64,000 bases of DNA, from assembly GCA_037127315.1 (NCBI GenBank), contig JBBBDQ010000330.1, positions 4,456,001 to 4,520,000 of the forward strand, in the 5' to 3' direction. Made by a program: the position numbers and the translations under genes. Origin of the DNA: Ascarosepion bandense (Eukaryota; Mollusca; Cephalopoda; Sepiida; Sepiidae). The notes below the pieces were generated by a model. It was given only the letters and a program-made list of their open reading frames with translations. It was not told the DNA's origin and made no database searches. Shown piece by piece: positions 34,465 through 45,369 of the stretch (position 1 is the first letter of the stretch; every line of letters starts with the position of its first letter).

Positions 34465-34665
34465 CTTAGTACTTATTGATACAGTCAGTGGAATAGGCGA
34501 ACAGAGTTCAAATCCCAGCATTGTTTGTTACACTCATTTTCGTAATAATGCTCTTGGAAAAAAATAAAAAAATAAATCCATTTCTTCCCCTACAGCTACG
34601 GGCTGAACATAATTGAATATCTTAACTTAGGTGACAACTAGAACTGTGTTCCAAACCATCGAGGA
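34465..34665 (+). repeat. Degenerate SINE (family S-like)
   Basis: GATACAGTCAGTGGAATAGG and GAGTTCAAATCCC resemble the head and box B; a degraded body (CTCTTGG-AAAAA, CTACAGCTACGGGCTGAACA) follows with an A-rich insertion. Confidence 0.5.
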
Positions 34666-34934
34666 GGCAATGAGAAACCACTACTATTTTTTCCAGGAAG
34701 TCATATCAACTCACAGATAAAGTAAAAGCAATACGTGGAGAGCTATGATTGCTACTTCCTTCGGAAACGTGCATCGCTTGGGAGAGCTGTTCCGCAATTT
34801 AAGCCATAACTTAGGAAGAAAGATACAAAGATAGGGGAAATCCAAATCAATACTGGAAAGAGCGATAATAGCTACTGAATTTCAACCGAAAGCAGTACTG
34901 TCTGCTTGATCAATGAACGCGAACTCTTTCCTTG

Positions 34935-35105
34935 TGGTGAAATGGCTAATATAATCATTACCATTTGGGCATAAATGAATGTAACGAACTAGACTGGAAT
35001 TCGAACTTGCCTCTCTAATTTCCCATTCCGAGCTGTTATCTCTCACATCGGCTACACATTCAAACTCACTGCAACCGGTATTCACAAGCCGCCCATCTAA
35101 GTACA
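34935..35105 (-). repeat. tRNA-derived SINE, head and proximal body
   Basis: On the minus strand, box B is GTTCGAATTCCAG (plus GACTGGAATTCGAAC at about 34991-35005). An A-box-like region (CGGCTACACATTC, plus) and the adjacent family S body up to about 34935 are present. Confidence 0.55.
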
Positions 35106-35304
35106 TTTTTTTTTTGTTTTTGTTTATTCGGTCGACCTATTTCGAACATTCATGAATTTATCACGCCAATCATCACGAACTGCATCAAGGTCGGGAGGAG
35201 AGTAAGGCGGTGTTCTGTGCGATAACATAGCTGGTCAGTGTAGGTGGTTACTGTGCTGCTATTCCGTCTTGTGCCATGTCTTGGTGTCCAGAGCAGTAGA
35301 TCAC

Positions 35305-35388
35305 TCGCAAGTTCAAGTACTGATAAGGTTCAATGTTGCTTAATTTCCATGATCGGACGAGAACCGGTGTTTCAATGTGATATGACAC
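35305..35388 (-). pseudogene. 5S rRNA-derived fragment
   Basis: The minus strand reads GTCATATCACATTGAAACACC, then GGTTCTCGTCCGATCATGGA, AATTAAGCAACATTGAACC and AGTACTTG: most of animal 5S rRNA from about position 8 to 85, with scattered changes. The distal third is decayed beyond recognition. A LINE 3' end follows immediately on the plus strand. Confidence 0.8.
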
Positions 35389-35394
35389 GTTTTT

Positions 35395-35515
35395 CTGTAC
35401 TCCTGAAACTGTTCTTTTATTGTCCTTTCTCTTTACTAAAGTTTTCTCTTTCACTCCCAGTAACCCTCAGGGTCTTGGTGGCATTATCGCCTTGGTTGGG
35501 GTGAAATGATATATG
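35395..35515 (+). pseudogene. LINE family 1, extreme 3' end
   Basis: GTTCTTTTATTGTCCTTTCTC and CCCAGTAACCCTCAGGGTCTTGG, then TGGCATTATCGCCTTGGTTG and GGGTGAAATGAT: the family 3' terminus, only about 120 bases long. Confidence 0.7.
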
Positions 35516-35764
35516 TACATACGTAATTACGAGTTAGCCTGAAAAAAACTGAAAATATCAGTCAATTCCATTTATAAACACCTCGGCTTGTTATTATAAG
35601 CGCGGCACCACAAAAAAAAGGGTGGGGGAGAAAAAGAAATCGGAGGTTGAGTCAGATGTTAAACAGGGTGGGACTGGCTAAGCTAAATGTTGCGTTTTAA
35701 AGATTCCTGGGTGTACTTTTAGCTGATCCTTTCATGGAACGATTATGTTTTTTAAGTCTCTTGT

Positions 35765-35992
35765 TCATTCACTTACGCGTAAATACCCTTGGGAAGGGTA
35801 TTGATCCGTCTCTTCCCTCCAGTTATGGGTTAAATAACAGGACAGATTGGGTTCTATAGCCTTGGGTGGCAACCAGTCTACCGAAAAAGTAATGGCAACC
35901 CACTGTGGGATAATAATCTGCCCAGTCAGTCATGTCTCTTTCGAAACATGATCGCCCAAGCGTGTATCACATATGGCACTTAACTGATTTAT
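35765..35992 (+). repeat. SINE (family S), body only
   Basis: It begins at CACTTACGCGTAAATACCC, lacking the tRNA-like head, and continues through GGGTTAAATAACAGGACAG, CCTTGGGTGGCAACCAGTC, GTAATGGCAACCCACTG and CAGTCATGTCTCTTTCG to CGTGTATCACATATGGCACT. Confidence 0.8.
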
Positions 35993-36164
35993 TTTCCTGT
36001 AGACCTTTTATTTTAAATTTTGATTTTAAACCCTCCCCCACCTCTTTTTGGTGGTGTTTGTTTGAACTTATCTGGAATGGGACCTATAGATTTTTTTTCA
36101 CATCTCACTTATAAAGTTTTAAAAGTTAATTTTTAAAATAAACACAAAAATTGGTTTATTTTAT

Positions 36165-36800
36165 TTTACAGCATATCAACTTCAATAGTTGATTTAATAC
36201 CGACAAGATTTTTTAGGATAGATTGAAATGAATACTATGTATTCTTTTTAAGTAATCAGTTTGTAGATCAGGTTTCATTGACTGTATTTACCTCAGTTTG
36301 GAGGAAGGGTTAACTATTTGTCCATAGCTGGGACACTAACAGATATTACCCCCCCCCCCCCCCGAGTCAAAGTGGACCTTGGAAAAACAGCAATTAAGAA
36401 GTGATTCCACGCTTCTCAAACTCCCAATCAGAGGCCTTGCTGCCGGATGCAGTTTATCGCCATATTCAGGACCCGGATGCATTTTATCGTAACGTCCAGG
36501 CCGAAATCAGTTTGTAAGTCGGGTTTAATTGATGGATTTTTGTAAATAGGATTTTTGTAGAGATTCAGATGTATTGCTTGTGATTTTACGATAAAAATTT
36601 ATTCATACTTCCATAGTTTTTTAACGCCCGTTTCTTTTTTTTTTTTTTAGTGGGTAACTGTTTGCCTATGGGTGGGACTCTAAACTTGGGTCAGGGAAAA
36701 CCTGGGAACGACAGCAATTAAGAGGCAGTTTCACGCTCCTCAAGATCACCTGATCAGAGGTCTTGCTGCTTGATGCAGTTTGTCGTCATACCCAGGAAAA
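36165..36800 (+). repeat. Two family B copies in tandem
   Basis: The first copy (36165-36495) starts TACAGCATATCAACTTCAAT and ends GCCGGATGCAGTTTATCGCC. The second (about 36500-36800) lacks the opening but repeats the middle and end (TGGGAACGACAGCAATTAAG, GGTCTTGCTGCTTGATGCAG, TTTGTCGTCATACCCAGG). A poly(C) run of about 16 sits in the first copy at 36350-36363. Confidence 0.7.
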
Positions 36801-37334
36801 CGGAAAATTAAGTTTTATAATTTATTTTGAAGGAAAAAAAAATGGCATTAACGATTTTTGGACAAATGATACAGATCAGATCAACAGTATTGTCAAAGAT
36901 TGAAGCCAAGACAAATTTAGTTTTGTTTTCTTCTCAGTTCCAGCAAAATATTGAGGCGATGAAGTTAAGAAGCTCGATCCTCACTAAGTGCCCCATATAA
37001 GGAATTCACCATAGAATAACCAAAGTCAGGTTGATATATCGTTAAATTAAACAACCCAACTCTACTGCAGTGTGTGTACGTGTGTGCTCACTGATAGTCA
37101 CAGAAAAAAAAAATCAAGAAAACAGACAAATGTTAATGCAAACCTTTGTCTATCGCTTCTTTTAATTCACTTTGTCTTCGGAACTAGTTTATATGTTGAT
37201 ACCATTTCAAGAGATTGAAAAAGGATTTAAAAAAGGGTGTCAGCAGAAGTAAAGATCACAAAATGTTCTTTCTACATGTGTGTTTTTCACTTCAGGGAGT
37301 CAACATTTATTTTGCATATTCTCAGGTATAAAAT

Positions 37335-37562
37335 ATGGTGTGAGCTGTAAGTTCTATTTTAATAATTTCTTCATTCGCACTTCTCTGCTGTGGAACTCCC
37401 TTCCGGTTTCTTGTTTCCTTGCCATCTACAATCTTCATCTTCTGTCTTCACTAATGCTGTTCCTTTATTGTCCTTTCACATCACAAAAGTCTTTTTATTG
37501 TTCACTTCAAGTAACTCCTTGCGCCTTAATTGCATTATCGCTTTGTTTGGGGTTAAATGAAT
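37335..37562 (+). pseudogene. LINE family 1, 3' end
   Basis: The plus strand encodes C-K-F-Y-F-N-N-F-F and L-L-W-N-S-L-P-V-S-C-F-L, then the 3' UTR ending GCATTATCGCTTTGTTTGGGG and a TAAATGA terminus. Strongly 5'-truncated. Confidence 0.75.
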
Positions 37563-37861
37563 AACAAAAAGTCCTTTTTTTACGTCAGTAGATGCCAAAA
37601 TACTTGGGTTACTTATTACGGACATCATGGTCTTTTCGTGATCCTGCCCATGCAGTTCTATGTAAAAACGTTATCTAAGAGAAGAATTACTGATCAATCT
37701 TTTTTTATTTTTGGTCGTTTACCGAAAGGCAAAGGTCAGAGTTCGTTCCATGTTTACTATACTCAGCTTACTACGGCCATGGTGTGTGGCACGCAATGAA
37801 GAATGAAAGAAAACAATAGTAATGGTCTGTATTAAACATACATACGTTATCACTCTATCGT

Positions 37862-38378
37862 AGCTTGGCTTGGGTGTAATGAAAACTTTAAAACTAATTC
37901 ATGGTCCTGGAGCTCAGACTCTTTGGACGTTGTCACAATAGTTGTTTCCAGTCAAAGCGAAACCGTAGATTGAAAGAAAAATGAATGGATGTAAGTCAAA
38001 TTTTGATTTCCGATATCGATGTCAAATAAGTTTTCTGTTGTAAACTGAATTTTGAAGGTTAAATAAGTCCTCTGAGTAAATGGTATCATGGCTGAGACTA
38101 AAAACTACAATTATATCTACTTAGAGCAAAACCTGAATCAAAAACCAAAATAAAAGGGCTGAAATCCTGATCTTGATCAGACCTGATCGGATATCGGGGT
38201 ATCGATTTCCGATTTCGGGCGGAGGGGATCGGAAAAAATAAGTAGCTCATGAACTGACCGAAAGCCTAAAGAATATTTGTGTGAAGTTTGGTGAGAATCG
38301 GATAAAAATTGTGGATTTGTATAAAGAACATACAGACAGACAGACACACACAAACATCTTGCCTTTTATATATCCTCT
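37862..38378 (-). mobile_element. Non-autonomous Helitron-like element, decayed ends
   Basis: Bases 37862-38150 are the reverse complement of 11490-11800 (shared GAGCTCAGACTCTTTGGACG, TCTGAGTAAATG-TATCATGG). On the minus strand the element begins near 38378 with ATATAAAAGGCAAGATG and a GTCTGTCTGTCTG repeat, and ends near 37862 with a degraded CATTACACCCAAGCC hairpin region. No ORF. Confidence 0.7.
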
Positions 38379-38544
38379 TCACGTGGAATTATATAGGTGT
38401 AAAAGTACGATAACGCTGTCACGATATTAGTGGCTTAATGTTTAGCAGCGACAGAAATGAAATCAGCTACAACCAAGTTCAAATTGCGGCTGAGAAAAAA
38501 TTCCGTTTATTTTGCACTAATATTCTTGGGAAAAAGATTTTTTC

Positions 38545-38731
38545 TTTTTAATCATATCACCCCGAGCAGGGCGGTAACGCCACTAATGCGCAGGGGGCTA
38601 CGTAAGAAAAGAAAAGATTGGAAAAGAGAAAACCGGAAACCACATCCTAAACAGGGAACAAGGGATGAGCATTCTTTACCTGTTAAATAGAGGTGGGTAG
38701 AGTGTAAAGTTTAGTCTATCTACTCCAATTG

Positions 38732-38765
<34 letters not shown>

Positions 38766-38870
38766 AAAAGAAAGAAAGAAAGAAAGAAAGAAAAAAGAGA
38801 AGAGTGAAAAGATTAGAAAAGAAAAAGCCGGAAACAAGGGTGCACCCATTTTTGCCGTACTACCAGCGAT
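38545..38870 (-). pseudogene. LINE family 1, 3' UTR with poly(A)
   Basis: Plus-strand TCATATCACCCCGAGCAGGG, then CGGTAACGCCACTAATGCGC and a GA-rich stretch, interrupted by about 33 A residues (38730-38763) and an (AAAG)n tract. Confidence 0.7.
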
Positions 38871-38906
38871 AAGTAAGTAGCAGAGAAAACCGTTTTTATT
38901 TATCTA

Positions 38907-40010
38907 CTAGCATCATAGTCCGGCGTTGCCCGTGCAACTCAGAACATTTTAGTAGTAGTAAAAGATGCCAATGAGAAGAGTAGATGGAAATCATTTATTG
39001 AAAGTTGGAAAGGGGAGCTGAGGCTGTTAGTAACCATTTTCAGCATTTAGAAGAAGGCATTGAATGCATGTTGCTGTAATATTCGAATGGAGTAGAAAGT
39101 GTAGTTTTAGTGCCGGTCATACTTTTGTCTCCTAAGGTGGGTGGGGGTTTTTTGACCTGGAAATGAATAGAAAACATTTGAAGGAAGTGGAGTTAGTAAT
39201 AAATAAGGTAGAAGTTTACCTGTTTTAAATGTAGATAGTCAAAGTGAACCAAGTTTAGCAATCTCAGTGTCCCGGCAGTAACGCATGTTTGGCCAGTAGA
39301 GTTTTGGTTACAATATTGTGTATTCTGTTCCTTTCGACACCACTCCCCTACGTCTAACTGGTCTTGGTTCTAACACACAAAGTATCATCCAAAGGAGAAT
39401 TCATGTAAGGCACAGTCGGTTATGTTCTGACTACAAATAGACTTCAGCTATGGAAAATTATGTTAACCTATGGAAAAGGACTTGGAAGCCTATAGTAGGC
39501 AGAATATAATCCCAGTCTACAAAAATTACCTGTATACTATGTTACACGTTATTCCTTCACATGCAAACGCAAAAAGGGAAGCCATGCTTCCAACACGGGA
39601 ACAGGCCACGTACAGTTGACCATGGGTGAAGCATGGCTCGCTTAAAAAACGTCTGTCCCTGAGATTTGTTGATGGACATTGTGAAACATAATTTTACTGG
39701 AAATTGAGAACGCTTTAGCGGTCATACGCCCTAACCGAGCTCTTTTTTAGGAGGCATGTGAAAAAAATCTACAAAAACTGAGCACATCTAGTGTGAGTGC
39801 CTGTTACTTTAATCAAAGATGGCTGCTAAATTACTTGGAACACAATATTTACAATACTCACACAAACATCAAATCTCGTGATGCAATAAACTCGGTTTTA
39901 TAAAAAAATAGTTATATACAAATTGTTGTTTCAAAATTAAGCTTTTTTTTTCTGAAGTATGAAATATTAAATCTGGAAAAAAAAGACTTCAATAATTAAA
40001 CTAACCATTA

Positions 40011-40052
<42 letters not shown>

Positions 40053-40474
40053 TATTTTGTTTGAAAAAACACTTTTTAAAAAATATTTCTTTTGTTTCAA
40101 AATTACGGGGAAAAATATTCACACTTTTTGTCGACCAAATGAATTTTTAAAACGTCGGAATAAAAATTAAATATAATGGCTCTTTTTTTTAATAAAAAAA
40201 TATTTTAGTCGCGTTTGATGTGTGATTTGATTTGTGTGACGTAATGTAGCAACCATCTTAGATGTTTTACTGAGTAAATGTAGATAATCGGCTCCATTGG
40301 CCAAAAAGTGCGAAAGGGAAAATTGCTGAACTTAAACTCAAAAAGTATGTGTCGACCTGGCTTCCCTGTAGATATGTGTCTCTAGAAAGTTAAATGTAGG
40401 CGTGCATAGGGAACAGTCACACACAGACTCACAGATTGCCTTTTATATATATATATATATATAAATTTACAAGA
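38907..40474 (-). mobile_element. Helitron with helicase C-terminal remnant
   Basis: On the minus strand the 3' end reads GGGCAACGCCGGACTATGATG then CTAG (38910-38907) before a host T. GGC-AAC-GCC is a short hairpin ending about 11 bases before CTAG, the Helitron layout. The 5' end can be set at TC (40474-40473), followed by (TA)n, AAAAGGCAATC and a TGTGAGTCTGTG stretch. Internally, 39679-39533 encodes the end of a PIF1-like Helitron helicase: M-S-I-N-K-S-Q-G-Q-T, a frameshift, then H-G-Q-L-Y-V-A-C-S-R-V-G-S. The rest of the Rep/helicase is absent. A 38-base poly(T) interrupts it at 40012-40049. Confidence 0.8.
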
Positions 40475-40639
40475 TGGAGATCTCTAAAATAACGACGTAA
40501 ATTCTCTTCCCGAAGTAATCACATTTATAATCTCATAAAAATGTTATGTTGCTGCCCAGTACTCAACTTATCAAACTCAAAAGCGTCTACACGACCGTGT
40601 GGGTAATGAATTATTTTTTACCCCACAACTCCTTTCCCA

Positions 40640-41050
40640 CTGACAAAAAGATTGCAAGCCTCTCACTACTTTATCGCTATTTCCATGTCGTGTGTTCTGA
40701 CGAGATGTATTTTTTTGGTCTCACCAGTACGGATCTTTTCAACTGAGACCCGCTGTACCATATACACAAGGATGAATCATCCTCATTCACTTCGTATTCA
40801 ACTAATAAAGAGTAAGTTCAATTCAGACTGCTTCTTCCTAAGAACGACTGCTTTGTGGAACAGACTCCCGCCAGAATGTTTTCTTAATCTATACAATTTT
40901 GACCTCTTCAAGCATAGGGTTAACCGTTATCATTCCTTCATAACCCCGTGAAGTTCACTTCTTGCATTTTCTTATGCTCATACAACACCACTCAGTAACC
41001 AGTTCTACTTTGAGTAGCTCCTAGGCCTTGTATTGCATTAACATTTAAAA
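40640..41050 (+). pseudogene. LINE C-terminal and 3' end (family related to 1)
   Basis: In two frames the plus strand shows I-A-S-L-S-L-L-Y-R-Y-F-H-V-V-C-S-D-E (40647-40700), T-A-L-W-N-R-L-P-P-E-C-F-L and D-L-F-K-H-R-V-N-R-Y, then a 3' end with TAGCTCCTAGGCCTTGTATTG. It is followed by a long A-rich tail (41047-41170). Confidence 0.75.
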
Positions 41051-41385
41051 AAAAAAAAATCCCAAAACAAAAAAAAACCCAAGACAAAAAAAAAAAACGC
41101 CAAAAACAAGACCCCCCCCCCCAAAAAAAACAACAAAAACAAAGCAAAAATAAAACCAAAAACAAAAAGCGATTTGATAGCTGACAAGGGTGTATATAGA
41201 GGAGCTTACTGTAAATCTTATATAATCGCTAATATATTTATGTAAATTCTATCAGCCATTTTAGGGCCATGGTAGTTTCCATATGAGAGAATAAAAAGAT
41301 ATTGCTTTTATGACTCACATTAAAAATCTACTTGACTAAAATGTACGATGGAAAGTGTAATAGTTTCAAATGAAAATCTGGTTTG

Positions 41386-42940
41386 CGAGGGTGGGCTAAA
41401 ACGTTCATAGGCTGACTAAGAGTGATGCTAGATCTGTGAAATTTTGCATGCATTAATTTCAGCTCTTATTAACTTCATTGGTTATTTCCAGATAAACTCA
41501 TATCTGGCTGTTTAAAAAAGACTGTTCATCCTGTTGGTCAAAAAAGTCATCAACAGTAGATATGACGTCATCACTGCGAAACTGGTTCTCAGTCAATTTT
41601 TTTTTATATATCGGCGAACAGATGAGTGTCAAACCAGTAGAATAGGGACGGTGATCAAAATTCAAATCCACAGTTGCGCACAGCAGGCATTGAAACCAAG
41701 GACTTGAGTGCTGGAACAATTATCCTGATGAAACAGGACCTTTTTCGTCAGTATTACTGAGTATCTAGTCTTGATAGCCTTTCGTAATTGTTTCAGCAAG
41801 TTAGCATATTAATCTCCATTTAAGGTGTAGCTCATTTGAAGTCAATAAACAATGCCTTTACATTCCCCAAAATTTGATGCCATCATCTTCGCTGCAGATA
41901 AAATGACCTCGGTCTACTTTGGAGCAAGTGAAGAGAGGGGTTCCCACTGCATGGATTGTCTCTTTGTTTCTGGTTCAAAGTGATGAACCCAAAACTGTTT
42001 CTGTGTTAGAAAACGTTCAAGAAAAGCAGCTGGATCTGCCACAAACAACGTCACATTTTCTCGTAATGGGATCAGCCTGGTGAAATTTTTGTCAGATGTT
42101 AAAATACGAAGCAACCATCAAGCAGAAACTTTCTAAAGGCCAAGTTCAATGTGCAGAATATTTTCGAATCTCTCACAGGATATGCTAATAGTATTAGATA
42201 TTTGATTTATAGTCAATTACATGTTATCCATCACTATGTGGAGAAACAATGTTTTCCTCAGTGATGACAGATACAGAACGTCCACCAAGACTTAAGATTA
42301 TCTCTTCCCCTCTTAATTTCAGCTGCCCACTTTTGAACTGTTGATAAAGCAGGAGCGGCATCCCATAATGTAACAATCACGTCAGCATGAATGTCATTAG
42401 GGTGGGATGGAGAGAATTAAACTGTTTACTTTTATTGGATAACACCAGTTAGTTAAGTGCCATACGTGATACGTGCTTGGGCAATCATATCTTTTTCGAG
42501 ACATGACTCTCTTGAAGAAAAAGAAAAAAACATTACTAACTGAGCAGAAAATTTTTCCGCGGTCGGTTGCCATTACTTTCTGCGGTAGACTGGTGCTAAC
42601 CAAGGCTACAGAACCTAATCTGTCCTGTTATTCAACCCATAGCTGGAGGAAAGAGACGGATTAATAACTTTCCCAAGGGTATTTGAGCGTAAGTGAATGC
42701 AATAAATTCAACTGGAATTCGAACTCAACTCTCCGATTTCTCGTTCCGATCCGATATCCACTGCACCATAACGCATGTAACACCGCAATGTCAAATTTTG
42801 TTCATTTTCAAGAGAAATTGCTGCTTGTTACTTTGAAGTCTTCTTTGAACTGTTAGATGTCAGCATGCAAGATTTCGCAGCTGTAGCATCACTTCTATCT
42901 AATCAGCCTATAAACTTTTCAATATGTTGTAAAAATGAAC
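41386..42940 (-). mobile_element. Mariner-like element, pseudogenised, with SINE inside
   Basis: Terminal inverted repeats can be matched: the left end AACGTTCATAGGCTGACTAA with AGTGATGCTA and TTTTGCATGC, against the reverse complement of the right end AAAGTTTATAGGCTGATTAG with AGTGATGCTA and TCTTGCATGC. The minus strand between about 42400 and 41490 encodes a mariner transposase in several frames: V-Q-K-W-A-A-E-I-K-R-G near 42330, a decayed middle, L-T-Q-K-Q-F-W-V-H-H-F-E-P-E-T-K near 42000, an H-Q-D-N block near 41730 and F-R-S-D-D-V-I-S-T-V-D-D-F-F-D near 41570. The first catalytic Asp (T-x-D-E-x-W) reads K and the third (Y-S-P-D) is changed to G, so it is dead. A SINE occupies 42437-42785. 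Confidence 0.8.
42437..42785 (-). repeat. Full-length SINE (family S) nested in mariner
   Basis: The reverse complement carries the whole family: head GCGTTATGGTGCAGTGGATATC (about 42772-42751), box B GAGTTCGAATTCC, body and distal part ending ACGTATGGCACTTAACTAAC. An A/G-rich run of about 15 interrupts the distal part. Confidence 0.85.
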
Positions 42941-43289
42941 ACACTAAAATGATTTAAAATCATTACACTGATTTGCGGAGGAGTGTCATCCCTGTTCGCA
43001 GTGTACAAGTGATAAGATGGCTCGTTATGTTAAGAGAAAATGGACGTTCTTAACTTGTTTTGCAAAAGTCATACGAATATTTTTATATTTTGAAAATTTT
43101 AATTGAATTTTAAAAAAAGAAAAAGAAAAAAAAATTAATTGCTCCTAAAGTTTTTTTTTTATGTCACATTTCTTCCTGACGTAATTCTCTGTGACTCCAC
43201 AGCCACCTTTTCTTTATCTGCGAATTGCCAAAATTCTGGGGAAGATAAAGAAGCGCTTACTTATTACTTTCGGTACTATTTTTATTTCC

Positions 43290-43610
43290 GAATTTAAAAA
43301 AAAATAGTATCACCCCATTCAAGGACGTAAAGCCACAAAGACACAAGGGGGTTTACAGGGTGTGGAAGAATTAGGAACACAAACATTTATGATGAGCGGG
43401 AAGAGAAGGACTGTAGAAAACGATTGACCTTGCATTTAAATTTTTGCAGATTAAAGTTGCTTGGAAAACAGAGCCAGGAGAGAGTTCCACGAGCGAGAAG
43501 TGCGAGAGAAGAAACTGTTAGCATAGAATTTACGGTTACATCTAGCCAGCTCAACTTTAAAATGATGACACCTCGGCGCCAGTTTAGAACTATGTTTATA
43601 TTCAAAATAT
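43290..43610 (-). pseudogene. LINE family 1 3' end in left arm
   Basis: CACCCCATTCAAGGACGTAA, then CATTTAAATTTTTGCAGA, CGAGCGAGAAGTGCGAGAGA and TCTAGCCAGCTCAACTTTAA: the family 1 tail (minus). It is mirrored at 44790-45080, so the two copies arose by duplication of the arm, not by separate insertion. Confidence 0.75.
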
Positions 43611-44789
43611 CTAGATACCATAGCGAAGAGCTTTTCCTAACAATTATCATATGTCCTTGCCCTAAACTGACTGCCACCGAAGAATAGAGAGTCCATTTAA
43701 GTCATAGCTGGAGAGAGAATAAATTAATTCTCCTTTCAATACCATTAGTAGGATATGACAGTAACTGTTAGAATTTGAATCGCTGATTCCACTTCTAGTA
43801 CCGATAACCCTACCTACATATACATAAGATGTTGATTCTTGCTGTTTGATTGATCGAGAAATAGAATTCATAAAAATTACCAAATGCAATTTGATTAGTG
43901 TTTTTTCAATGGTAATTGACCAATATTATTCGACAAAAATAAACAAAATTAATATAACACTTGTTTGATTATGTTTTTACTTTGTTTTTCTAATTTTTTT
44001 TTATTCAGTTCTTTATTTCACTTTTTCTTTTCTTTCTTCATTTCAATATTTTTTCTCTCTTTTTTTCTGATTTACCATTCTTGTTTGAACGAGTGCCATA
44101 ATTTGATCAGCATGTTAAAAAAGATTTTTCTTTTTTTTAACTTTGACAATTGAACAACTTCGGAAAGAAGGAATTTACAATAGATCTAAAATGTAGTCAA
44201 GTCTGGGTTGAACTAGAAAACTTTTGTAAAAGACATACCTACCATTGAGAAAAAAAACAAATGGTATTCTGCGTCTGTTTTTATATTCGGAATATTACTA
44301 CTTAGGGCAAGACGCCATTTAGTTATTGTCGCAGACATTTTTTCCGGTGGCAGATGATAAATTATTCCTTTTCCCATAAGGCTTGTGAAAATCGACACAA
44401 AATTATCTCTCATCATTGACTGTGAAGAGACCTTTTAGACTAAAAAACGCGAATGCTCAAGAGGAAATTATTTGGTTCTTGCGTGAGGGAGCCTCCATAA
44501 ATACTAAAGAAAAAATATCAAATTGTATCGGGTAATTATTTTATGAATTCTATTATGAAACAGCAAGAATCAACATCTTACGTTGAAGTGCGAGAAGTGG
44601 AATCGGCGAACCGAATTCAAATTCAAAATTCTAACAGATTCTGTTACCGTCACATCCCACTAATGCTACTGAAAGGAGAATTAATCTCTTCAAGCTATGA
44701 CCTAAATGGGCTCTCGAGTTTTGGGTGGCAGTCAGTCTAGGGCAAGGACGAATGGTAATGTGTTGTTCGCTATGATATCTAGACTGTTT

Positions 44790-45080
44790 GAATTTAAACA
44801 TTACTAAACTGGCGTCGAGGTGTCATCAGTTTAAAGTTGAGCTGGCTAGATGTAACCGTAAGTTCTATGCTAACAGTTTCTTCTCTCTTCTCACTCGTGG
44901 AACTCCCTCCCGGTTCCATGCTTTCAAGCAAACTTTAGTCTGCGAAAATTTAAATGCAAGGTTAATCGTTTTCTGTCTCTTCCCGCTTATTATTAATGTT
45001 TATATTCCTTATTCTTCCACACCCTGTAACCACCTTGTATCTTAGTGGCTTTACTGCCTTGCATCGGGTAAGACTGATAA
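44790..45080 (+). pseudogene. LINE family 1 3' end in right arm
   Basis: The plus strand reads E-L-A-R-C-N-R-K-F-Y-A-N-S-F-F-S then R-G-T-P-S-R-F-H-A-F-K, and the 3' end CTTTACTGCCTTGCATCGGG. It is the mirror copy of 43290-43610. Confidence 0.75.
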
Positions 45081-45369
45081 AAAAAAAATCGGATATAAAA
45101 TAGTGCTGAAAAACTTCTGTATCTTCCTCAGAAATTTGGAAATTCACAGATAAAGAAACGGTGACTAGAATTATAAAGAATAACGTCAGGAAGAAATGTG
45201 GCATCTGGAGCAATTAATTTTTTTTATGTTTTTTATATTTTTAAAATTCAATTAAAATTTTGAAAATATAAAACTTTATATGAATCATTTTACTTTTGCA
45301 AAACAAGCTTAGAGTACGGTTTAACAATGTCCATTTTCTTTAACATAACAACGAACTATCTTAGCAAGA

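Larger units (their letters stand above)
43014..45361. repeat. Large inverted repeat, about 0.85-kb arms
   Basis: The left arm 43014-43908 and right arm 44519-45361 are reverse complements along their whole length, about 85% by eye. Mirrored landmarks include GTTATGTTAA-AGAAAATGGAC, CACATTTCTTCCTGACGT, CTTGCATTTAAATTTT-GCAGA, TTACGGTTACATCTAGCCAG, GTCCTTGCCCTA-ACTGACTG and GATGTTGATTCTTGCTGTTT. Each arm holds a family 1 LINE 3' end and a SINE-like unit. The 610-base spacer (43909-44518) is AT-rich with no gene. A third partial copy of the outer arm end lies at 45985-46110. Confidence 0.85.
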
